Shown piece by piece: positions 23,201 through 35,200 of a DNA stretch of 64,000 nt; the stretch's first letter is position 1; each line of letters begins with the position of its first letter. The translations under genes were made by a program, and so were the position numbers. The notes beneath the pieces were generated by a model. That model was not told where the DNA came from and ran no database searches. It worked only from the letters and a program-made list of their open reading frames with translations. Source of the stretch: Aricia agestis (Eukaryota > Arthropoda > Insecta > Lepidoptera > Lycaenidae); contig NC_056407.1 in assembly GCF_905147365.1 (NCBI RefSeq), forward strand, positions 18,521,980 to 18,585,979. Reading direction: 5' to 3'.

Positions 23201-26200
23201 ATCATAAGATATTTCACGTGGGCTTCGTCATAGCCTACGATAGGATAAATATGAACAATAACCATACTTCTGACGCAGTCAGGTAAAAACTATAGTGCAC
23301 ACTTTACTCGTAGTACGTTGTCGACTTACTTACTCCATAGAAAATTAATTTTTCAGTAGTGAAAACTTAAGATATCATAAAATATCATAATAAAACTTAT
23401 AATACTCATAAGTCAAAATATAGCTCATATCCAGATTATAGTCCTTTATCGAAAAAAGCCTTATAAAATGTCAGCATCGCGAAAGATCCGCTAAGTAAAC
23501 CCGCGTCGTGCGACTTTCTGATTCTCGTAAAAATACTTTTCTGGACTAGAATAACCGGTACCGGGTGGCTTAACCGTTACGCAGGCAATGACCATATTAT
23601 AAAATAGCCAATTCCTTCAAGGTCTCCCGATGGCTTTTTATGTCCTAGAGCTCGAGTCCACGAACTCAACTCTACAACTGTCACCCGATTTTACTCGCCA
23701 CGTATATTTGTATTAGATTCGGTTGGACTTTTAAACAGTATCTCACGGCAACTGTAAATTTTTTTGCGAATAAAAGTAATTGTCCTTCCATCGTCGTGAT
23801 CTACACTATGCCTGTGCCAAATTTCATCGAAATCGATCCAGTAGTTCCGAAGCTTACTCGTTGCAAACAAACAAAACTTTTAGTAGTTTCGATGTAAACC
23901 ACACTATAAGCTGATCTATGTTTCTGCTTTTGTCTGTTACATGGCATTACCAATCTAGAAGACCAAGCACCATGGGTTCGTTACGTGTGGTTCAACAATT
24001 ACACATTGGACGAACGTGTAAGTTGGCAGTTTTTTTTTCCGTGGTCCAGTAGTTTAGAGCGTGGCTCTTGACTCGGAGGTCGTGGGTTCGATTGCCGCGT
24101 TGGAAACATGTTATTTCCAAGTTTGGTTTAGACTTAGGACAATGCAGGCTGATCACCTGATTGTCTGACAAGTAAGATGATCCATGCGTCGGATAGGCAT
24201 GTAAAAAGTCGGTCCTGCGCCTGATCTCTCGCCAGTCGTGTTGGTCGTCCGTCCCACTGAGTCATGAGAGTAAAAGGAATAGAGTGCTCTTGTGTACTGC
24301 GCACTCACTTGGGCACTATAAAATTACACCTGCGTAACTGGCCTGGTTTCAATGAAGCCGGCCACCGTCATCAAAACCGGTGTGGGAGTTATAATAAGTT
24401 GGTAGTGATATTCCGTACTATACAGATTACAGTATGTAACGTCAACGTGTATAGTACGTATACACTATACAGTATACACTTTGGCTCAATGCGTTGGCAC
24501 AATGTGTACAGCGGGCATAAGTTGTAGAAAATTGACACCATAGATTAGTAAGTGAAGCCTTATTTAATTAGTAAGTAAGTGAATTCTGTGGTGGCAACGG
24601 TAGCAATGACCCTCTAATATTTGCTGTGTCACTCACTATTTCCGATTATCAACTTTTATAATTGGGATAGATTATATTTTCGCCTTCCTTATCGCGTCAA
24701 GTGTTGCTATAACACTTTTACTTTTACTGTCTTTTAGCTAAAAAATCAACAACCACTTACTCGTAGTCGTATCTTTATAAAAATGTTAAATACATACTTT
24801 ATAGGAAATTTCACTGCATACGTACAATATAGCAATTAGTAGAGAAAAATAATCGGCCAAGTGCGAGTCGAACTCGCGCACGTTGGGTTCCGTACCGTTA
24901 TAGAGCAAAAATAGGCCAAAAATTGTGTTTTTGGTATGGTAGCCCCCCTTAAATTTTTATTTTATTTAAATATTAACATAAATTATTAAAGTACACATAT
25001 AATTGAGGCTTTTGTGAACAAGTGCCTACCTGTTGTCATCATTGATACCGAGTAAAAAATGTTTGAAAAATTACGATTCTTGTATGGGAGCCCCCTTAAA
25101 TATTTAATTTATTTCCTTTTTAATATTTGTTGCTATAGCGGCAACAGAAATTCATAATCTGTGAAAATTTCAACTCCTAGCTATTACCGTTCTTGAGTTA
25201 CAGCCTGGTGACAGACAGACAGACATCGAAGTCTCAGTAATAGGGTCCTGTTTTTACCCTTTGGGTACGGAACCCTAATAATACGATTTATACAGTATTT
25301 GTACATTAAATCTACGGTTTACGGTTTAAGACTTTATTTCTCACAAAATAATTTACAAATTATTATACACGGCGAGAAACACGTGTTACAAAAATAAATT
25401 GAGTGATACATTTGGCAAACACTTCCTAAGTATAGACAATTACATTTTTTGTCTTTTACATGTTCTCACAAAACATTACATTTATCATCACTATTTCAAA
25501 ATTATACATCATACATTCTCTGGAAAATAAACATTACAAATTTTATCATTCATCATTCATCATATTATTCATCATCAATCTCGATACCATAACAGAGGTT
25601 TTCTTAATTTCCGTTCTAGTATCAGTTTCGAAGCTTAAAATTTACGAAACCAGCGACATATCTAATTAGAAAAGAATTATAATTTATAACCTATTGACAA
25701 ATCCTTAAGCAAATAGTTAGTCGAAAAAAAAATATTTTATTTAGGTATTTAACTATAACTTATAAGTAATCTAAATTCAAAGAATGAGAAATATCAACTA
25801 ATTAAAACTTTTACCTATTTATTTTAACTTAAGTACTTAATTCAATATCAGCTTTATATCATAGAACACTTTAATTTAAAAAATAGTTTTTAAATATCAA
25901 CAAATCTTTTGTTTTTTTTTCTATAAATATTTTAAAACTAATAAAGGTACCTACTCACTATAAATCGCTGCGCGCAAAGCAAAATATAGTCCGCTGCGAG
26001 GCTTGTATGGAAACTTGACATTATGCGTAAACTCTCGCGCTCTTATGAGTTATGACATGATAGAGTCTATGGGCCATCAGCTCTTGTGGACTAGTTCAAC
26101 CGCTGATGCTTATGCTGTCGTTGACAAATGTGGACCTGGGTCAAGTTAACATTTGGGTAATGTCAACCGGGTGACTCAATGCCATGTAATATTTATGGTT

Positions 26201-29200
26201 ATCAACCTAATCGTCGTTTCCTCCCGTCGCCCATTAGGTAGGTTACGGGTTGTTACTTGTTGGCGTCTAGCGACTACATTTGTATAAAATTATAATAAAA
26301 AATGGTGATGTAATATTTCAACACGTTCGGAGATTGGTGAACTTGAACTATTCAGATAATATTATAGTTAAAATGTTTTAAACGCTACCTTTTGCTTGCG
26401 AGCTCGTCTGAAATCTGAATAGACCATAGACTGGCGGTAGTAAGCTAGCCGCTAGTATGATTAAATGTCTGAATCTTTAGCTAGTAAGTTAATTAAACCT
26501 CTTCCGTTCAAACTTCAAATTACCTTTTTTGTACACTTGCGCCAAACTTAAAGCTAACCCTGGATAAGAGATTAGAGAAACGGCTTGTGTTTTAACTTTT
26601 TACTATAACCGAACCGTCAACCATACCTATAAATTGAGTAGCTAAGAACTAAACATTGTTCAGAGTTCAGACCCAGAGTTAAGACCTTGGCACATATAAT
26701 AATTATTAACCTTTAAGTACACGCGTTGTTTTGGGTAACGTTCCGTCACGCGTGGGGTCTAGAAGTACCCCAATATAAATATAGTACATTTAAACTCAGA
26801 ATGGTTTAATAATTTTAAAACCCGTTTTATATTATGAGACAAGATATTATTTTATTTATAAAAAGCATTTATAAATAACTAGCTGTTGCCCGCGACTTCG
26901 TCCGCGTGGACTTTAGTTTATAGTTGTTTCCATACATCGATTGAGTTAGTCGTTTACGCGCAAATCAGAAAAGTATATTGTGTGGGAACCGCACATTTTT
27001 CCGGGATAAAAAACATTCCTTGTCCCAGATTCAAATTAGTCCTCCAGCCCTATCTCCACTCTCCATGCCAAATTTCATCAAAATAGTTTCTAGGCGAGAA
27101 TCATAAAAGTTTATTGTGCGGGAAGCGTATATTTTCCGGGATAAAAAGTACCTTGTCCTTTCCCGAGACTGAAAGTATTGCCATACCAAATTTCATCAAA
27201 ATAGATTGAATAGTTTAGACTTTAGGCTATAATCATACAAGTATATTGTGCAGTAACCGTACATTTTTCCGGGACATAATGTATCCTTAGATGTTCTTTT
27301 TCGGGACTCAAAGTACTTATCTTTATACCAAATTTTAGCAAAATATAACGTTCCACGCAGCTTCGCCCGCGTAAATTAGATATTTCACAGACAAATTAGT
27401 CCACAAAAAATAGCCTATGATCCTTCACGTGGTCTATTTCTTATCTGTATTAAATAACAGAAAAATTGCTCGAGTAGTTCGTGAGATAAGCCCTTTTAAA
27501 TAATTTCCAACGTTTTTTTTCCACATTTTCCTCTATTTCTTAAGCATGATAAAATATAGCCTTTCTTGATAAATGGGCTATCTAACACTGAAAGAATTTT
27601 TCAAATCGGACCAGTAGTTCCTGAGATTAGCACGTTCAAATAAGCCCTTTCTAGTAATTTCCTCCCGTTTTTTTCACATTTTCCTCTATTTCTTCGCTCC
27701 CATTAGTCTAAGCATGACAAATATATCCTTTAGCCTTTCTCGCTAAATGGGCTATCTAACACTCAAAGAATTTTTCAAATCGGACCAGTAGTTCCTGAGA
27801 TTAGCACGTTCAAATAAGCCCTTTCTAGTAATTTCCTCCCGTTTTTTTCACACTTTCCTCTATTTCTTCGCTCCTATTAATATTAGCGTTATAAAATATA
27901 GCCTATAGCCTTCCTCGATAAATGGGCTATCTAAAACTGAAAGAATTTTTCAAATCGGACCAGTAGTTCCTGAGATTAGCGCGTTCAAACAAACAAACTC
28001 TTCCCATTTTTAAAATCAGTATCTAAACTAACCATTATTTAGACAGTAAAGAACATTTTTATGAACTAACCAATCTCGTGCATAGAATTTTTAGGGCACA
28101 TGTATAATGTACTAAAATTCAACAAAAATGTCTACTTCTGACTAAGTAACTTTTTTTTTTTCAAATAAAATAAGACATAAATAAGTAATAAATATAAAAA
28201 TTAACACTAAACATAACAGAATAAAAATTGAAAATCCTTGAAAAGTGCCACTGAACTAAAATTATTCCTTGAGTAGGCTAGGTAAGTAATAAATAATTTT
28301 ACTGAATGAGGCTTGCAAATAGTTTTATAACAAGGTTTACGGACAATTAGTTGTGGGACAATAATAGCATCTTCGGTTCATGTTTGGTGCACTAAGTCTA
28401 CCTCTAACTCTCCCAAAATGTTTCCAAAAACTTTCAGTCATTAAATTGTGAAAAAAAATTATGGTTAACCGAATTCAATCGAATTCCGAATAACAGAAAA
28501 TCAAATTGCTCAAATTTGAATTTCTGTTATTCGGCAACAAATTTTTCCATTTATACATAGCCAATTCAAAAAACAAACAAATAAACACATAACCAATGTG
28601 AAAAAAGTACACTGTACTTATATACGTTAAATCATGGGTGGGGTCTGTAGGTATCCCCATTCCCCACATAAGCCCACATAAGCAAAATGTAACTTCTCTT
28701 AGCAGAGGAGCGACGGACGTTTAATCACTGTGTGATCGTAACTTGCCAATTAAAAAAAAAAAACAGTCATTTTTGACAGCGCGTGGGGTCTGCGTAGACT
28801 CCGCCCGTGATGTTAAGGTTAAGATCTATTTGCCTTCAGGAAGATAAACACTTCTCTAACAACTCAAATACATATAGTAATCAATTAAGCCGCCATAATT
28901 ATGTTTTCATTTTCCTGGTGTTTCAATAATGAACTATACTTGACCTGTTGACACGCTTTATTCGAGTCTAGTCGAGTATAAAAAATATAATAACCAGACG
29001 GAGAATCTTAATGAATATTATAATGATCTGTATCTTAAGGTATTCTTTATCTGACCATGAATTATATTGATGATATTATCATTATTGTTGTAAGGTAACG
29101 TCAGTTGTAGTGCCAAGTAGAGCAAGTAGTACCTACTGAGTACCTACTCACGAATATTTAGTCGTGAACGGACTGTGCAACGTCTATTATTTTTCTCAGA

Positions 29201-32200
29201 TTCAAATGTCTCTACTCTCTATGTGAATATCCTTTTATCGCCAGCGTAAAAGTATGATTCCACTTTAAAAGTAGTCTCTGAAATGTTATCAAAACTTCCC
29301 CTCAAGAAATCAGGGATATAGTGACAATATTTATAGTGCAGATTGATGTCTCTATTGGTGACCGATAAGCTTATTGTTATTTCCTCGCCAGACAAAGCAA
29401 AAAGTGACACCTGCAATTAGTATGACACATGTTTTTTTTTTTTGTTAGTCAGGAACTTGCGAAATCCTTGAATAATTTCATTTCTGATGTACAGTTTCAG
29501 ACAGCATTTTTTTTATAATAATTATCCTGTTCGCCCGTTACCTGTCTACGCTTGAACCCGATAAACCGACTTTGATGAAATTTCGTATGGAGATACGTTT
29601 TGTCATGGGAAATCTCAAATCACGAATCACGATATTTTTATTGGGCCAAAAAAATATAATGTTTGAACAATATACATTTTATGTTATGACTTTATGACAC
29701 CAGAACCCTATTAAATCTTTGAAAATTCCAACTCGTAGGCCCACATCTAACATCTTTCATCGTTTGCAGATACTATCAGCGACTCTGCTATTCTACAACC
29801 GCAAGTACGGCATGCGGGCGTCGGGAGTGCTGTTCTTTTTCTGGCTGCTGCTGGCCATAGCGGGTATACCGCAGCTGCGGACGGAGATCCGGGAACACTC
29901 GAGAAGGGCGGACGATGAGAACGTCCAGTACAACTTCGTCAGCTACATGATATATTATCCCGTGGTGCTGCTGATGTTCGTACTCAACTGCTTCGCCGAT
30001 CTGCCCGCGAGAGACACGCCCTATAAGTATGAGAAGGTAGGTTTCGTCGTATTTATACTTTTTATGCCTGTTTTTACCACCTAACGCTAAGTGTCCTTTA
30101 GCCGACTTTTGAGGCTGCACGCTCGGAGTCGGTACTGGCTAAGTTCCACGTCAAGTATCTCAGTTCTAGGCTGGTACCGACTTCAAACGAATGAAAATTG
30201 AGTGCAGCCTGCCTAGCATACGCCAACGAGATATCTCACTCTACATGTTTTCTCGATGTTCGATGGTTTGTCTCTTCATCTCTAGTGATCCTAGCATGAC
30301 AAACATTTTTTCTCGCGTAGATCTATCATCGAAATAACTCATTTTTATAGAGTTTTGTCGAGATAATGTCGAGATTTTGACATTATGAGACGAGTAGTTT
30401 TTAATTATCTCGAGATTGAGATATCTCGTTGGCGTATGCTAGGCAGGCTAAATAAGTTGAGATAGTCGAATTTTAAAAAAGGCTCTAATAAAAAATAAGA
30501 ATTATTTCATACTTTTTAAGTCATTTTAAGAATATTGTTTTTTCCTTAAAAGTCGGGTTCAATTTTTTGTTATGTTTTTAGTATTTGTTGTTATAGCGGC
30601 AATAGAAATACACAATCTGTGAAAATTTCAGAAGTCTAGCTATAGCGTTTATTGAGACAGACAGACAGACAGACAGACGGACGGACAGACATCAAAGTCT
30701 CAGTAATAGGGTCCCGTTTTTACCCTTTGGGTACGAAACCCTAAAAAAATTACAGTCCGTCAATCACACGGTCACACGATCATTCTCCCGTCAGTCTGGA
30801 ATGTCTGGATCAGACTGATGGACTGAACCATGAAGCTATTATAGAGAGGAGATGGCCTAAGCAACTGTGCGCTGTGATTTTCAACTAGGTTCTGACGTCA
30901 TCATTGTGGGCAGGGCTTAAGTCAGTACACTTTCAAGTACACTTCGTAAAGGAATTGCAATTTCGATTGCAATTCCTTTACGAAGTGATTCGAAATTTTT
31001 AAATTATCGATTAATTTTTTTAGGTAACTTCCCTACTATTGTCAATTATTATGTGTCACGCATATATCATCATAAAACGCACAAACTATAGTCATACAGT
31101 TTACTACTTTTGCACCTTATTACCAAAGAATACGACTTAAAGCGTTAAAACGTCGTCATCGAACTAGGCATTAGATGATAGAATAAAATCAGAGAATGGT
31201 GTAGTCCGTGTACTTAGTTAAAATAATGTAGAGTCATTTTTGATGGTAGACTAATCGTACACAATCATTAGCAAGTTGTTGTTAACTTATTAATTAATTA
31301 TGATTGTGCCAATAAGCGAAATTGGTTAGATGATACCGGCATATTTCTGATGGAGTGCGAATGTTTGTGAGTTGGGACTTGGGACTTATGAGTAAAAACT
31401 TTTCGCCATTGGCTCTTGCCTCTTCTACATGGACTAGGGAGCTTGATGTTAAAAGTATAAATGAATTAAATGTGTGCTATCAGTTAACTACAGTTAACTG
31501 GCGGTAGAGTTGACATAATACATCCGTATTTATCAATGGCTTTTTAAATGTTTGTTTTTGAGCCCTTATCGCAAACAATTTGCAGACAAAACGGTAAAAG
31601 TTAACACATACACATATACGTATGTACAAGACAAAATGCGTGTTTATGTAGCTGTTTGTCTTACTCTCGCGCACGCGGAACGACTATACTTATTGCTTTA
31701 TTTGCTAGTCTGGTTACATTTTTAGGGTTCCGTACCCAAAGGAAGGAAGATTCCGTCCATTGTGTTGGTACTATAGCCAATTCAAGCAAGAGGTTAAAGA
31801 GATGCGTGAGAGGGACGCGTGTTATATGGAGATAAAAAAATGTACTAATAAAACTTATGGTGTTTAGAACCAGTGTCCGGAGAACGCGTCGGGTTTCCCG
31901 AGCCGGCTGACGTTCAGCTGGTTCGACCCGCTGGCGCTGACGGGCTTCCGGCGGAGCCTAACGGAGGGCGACCTGTGGGCGCTCAACCCGCCGGACTCCT
32001 CCAAGGAGGTGGTGCCCAAGTTCGATAAGTTCTGGGAGAGGACGCTCCGGAAACGAGAACAGTTAGTATAGATCTCTAATCTATTTCTATGATCTCTTCA
32101 GAGTCGGCCTACTTGTTATTTCTGTTTACTTTGTAAATACTACATAAGATTTATATTATGTTCAGAAAATACATATTATTATTAAGTATTGGAAATATAA

Positions 32201-35200
32201 CTACAGAGTACAGACTGAACTCCTTACACCAACCTGATAATAAACTGTACACAAAAACGTACGCGAATTTTAAAGTTAACTGCGAGTTTATTTTATAAAG
32301 ATACTTGACATTTACTATAATATAAGATGGGAAAAACAAGACGTCCCTTTGTGTTGCCACTTGCCTTTTGGCAGCTATTGTCCAAACGTTCTGAAAGTAG
32401 GTATGTGATTCAAATTTATTCAGGTAAAACAATTTAAATAAAATAAAACAATTGTTATTTTATTTATGTTATGTCTGTATTCCTAATATGGGCACTGGCT
32501 AGTGCATAAGTAGGTACGGGGGGCACACCCAAAACAATTTTTTTTGGTCCGATAGTATTTATATGTATTAGTAAGCAAAGTTATATTAGCATTTATTCAA
32601 GAGTAATATGCAAATTATTGTTAAAGTATAACAAATAAAATTATTGTTGTGCAAAAAGAGTGAAACTCAAATGAGCATAGCAACAGTTTACATAAAAAAA
32701 TTAAGTGTGTTGTAAATAATAATATTAATTAATTTCCCTTTGTGCACAAAAAATATATTATTAATGTATTTAAAGTAAATAATAGTATTCAACACACTAA
32801 GTAAAAATTAATATGTACGTCACACAAAGAATTTTGTTAAAAAATATGTTACTCCACAATGTTTCAGCAAACGAAATAGATTCGACAGTATTGCTTATCC
32901 CGGCTGTTCTTTCATTTAAAAATGTTCAGGAGTTCAATTTATCATTATTTTAACCGACTTCTAAAAGGCCGGCTTTGTGGTAAAGAACTTTAGAATTTGG
33001 CTCTGGGGTCTCGCCCATCGGTGGGAATCAAACTTGCGAGGTCTTCGCGAGTGCGATTCCCACCTTAGAGCAACGTTATTAATAGACATCAACTCTCCCT
33101 GTATCAAGTTTTACCGACTAACTCCAACATCCTCTTTAGAAAAGGTTTAAACTTAATATTCTCTACAGGAAGAATAACCCAAAAGCGACGTACAGCAAGA
33201 CATCAGCGAGTGTGAACTTCAAGCCGGAGAGCGAGCGGAAACCGGCGTCGATACTGCCCGCGTTGTGCATGGCCTTCGGCGGGCAGTTCCTGTTCGGTGC
33301 CTTCATGAAGCTCATCAACGACTGCTTCATGTTCATATCGCCGCAGCTGCTCAAGTGAGTGTGAAAGATACGACTATGGTTTTCGGATTAAAGTTCAAAG
33401 ATACGACTATAGTATTCGGATTAAAGTTCAAAGTTACGACTATAGTATTTGGATTAAGGTTCAAAACTACGACTATAATATTCCGATTAAAGTTCAAAGC
33501 TACGACTATAGTATTCGTATCAAAGTTCAAAGCTACGGCCTACGACTATAGTATTCGGATTAAAGTTCAAAGCTACGACTACAGTATTCGAATTAAATTT
33601 CAAAGCTTCGACTATAGTATTCGGATTAAAGTTCAAAGTTACGACTATAGTATTTGGATTAAGGTTCAAAACTACGACTATAATATTCCAATTAAAGTTC
33701 AAAGCTACGACTATAATATTCGAATTAAAATTCAAAGCAACAACTATAGTAATCGAAGCAACGCTCAAAGCTACGACTGTCATATTCGATCGAAGTTCTG
33801 AGAATTCTTCACACTGTACTATAATTATACCTACGTTCTTAAGTATGATTTATTGATGTAAATATCACTTTTGCTATCGTTTTGCCGAATAAAAATGAGA
33901 TAATTTTGCAATTGACTCTGCTTGTAAATAGGTAAAATATTAAAAAACAGACTGATAAGTAAGATTTTTTTTTATATCATTACTCCTGAACCAGGAAACA
34001 TACACAAGGATCGCCTGAACTTAGAGCATGCTGCTATCCTTGGACAACTCATTAAGTCAATACCTAGTCAATACCATTAATAGAGACCTATTCACGATGG
34101 CTCCTATTATTATATTTTGTTGTACGTAATATTAGGGCAATAAAATTATCGTCTAGCAAGAACGAAGTATACGTGGTAGAGCCATGCTTTGGCACGAATG
34201 GGCCGGCTCGACCGGAGAAATGCCTCGTTCTCACAGAAAACCGGCGTGAAACAGCGCTTGCGCTGTGTTTCGCCGAGTGAGTGAGTTTGCCGGAGGCCTA
34301 ATCCCTTACCCTATTCCCTTCCCTACCCTCCCCTATTCCCTTCCCTTCCCATCCCTACCCTCCCCTATTACCCTATTCCCTCTTAAAAGGCCGGCAACGC
34401 ACCTGCAGCTCTTCTGATGCTGCGAGTGTCCATGGGCGACGGAAGTTGCTTTCCATCAGGTGACCCGTTTGCTCGTTTGCCTATGTAAGAATGTTTATTT
34501 CTGCAGACTGTTGATCGGTTTCGTGAAGAGTCACGAGCCGGATTGGAAGGGCTACATGTACGCCGTGGCCCTGCTCCTGTGCGCGACCGCTCAGACCATG
34601 CTGCTGGCGCACTACTTCACGCGCATGTACCTGGTGGGCATGCGCATCCGGACGGCGCTCACCAGCTCCATATACCGCAAGTCGCTGAGGATATCCAACG
34701 CGGCGAGAAAGGAGTCGACTGTAGGCGAAATCGTCAACCTCATGTCTGTTGATGCGCAGAGGTATGGATGAAATTATTTGTATAGCCGGCATTATACAAG
34801 GTGTAACAAAATAAGTAATAATACTTTAGTGTGTGCATGTGTCCCTTATATAGAGTTCACTGTGAAAGTAGCAGCGCTGAAAGAGCAAAATTAGAATAAC
34901 CCATAGTAACACACCCTAAAGCAGTGGTCGGCAACAAATTTTAGGTGGGGTCCGGATACTGAGGGAAAAATTTAACGAGGTCCAGAAAAAACACACTTGT
35001 CCTATGTAGCTTAAAATATTATTTTAAAGGTATACGTGTACTGTCCGTATACCTCATCTATGTATTGATTGATACTTGGTATAAAATACATTACAATATT
35101 TCGCGGTCCGAGATTTGACCTTTCGCGATTCGCCTGTTGCCTACCGCTGCCCTAAAGTATTATAACTTAGTTTTGTTACAACCTGTATACTTGTTAGATG

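Larger units (their letters stand above)
11416..29769 (+). other. MRP intron 2 (18.4 kb), mostly mobile DNA
   Basis: The largest intron of the window. It holds a Helitron-like copy (11638-12050), a MITE split by a LINE tail (12345-13052), a 415-bp inverted-repeat element, the split mariner with its 7-kb insert (13884-22193), a Helitron (22360-23036), a SINE (24031-24394), a GGCCAAGTG-family repeat (24854-25276) and a second Helitron (26879-28025). The stretches 25277-26878 and 28026-29769 are AT-rich with only a short hairpin (28486-28534) and a possible repeat scrap near 29520-29610. Confidence 0.8.

Noticed and set aside
27601..28000. Regularly spaced repeats resembling a CRISPR array
   Set aside because: Only three 174-bp tandem units inside a Helitron in a eukaryotic intron; no short repeats with unique spacers and no cas genes.
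33265..33801. 178-codon open frame running through the minisatellite, and its 87-codon antisense partner
   Set aside because: Open only because the 33-bp repeat is a multiple of three. It is out of frame with MRP exon 5, whose own frame stops at 33356.
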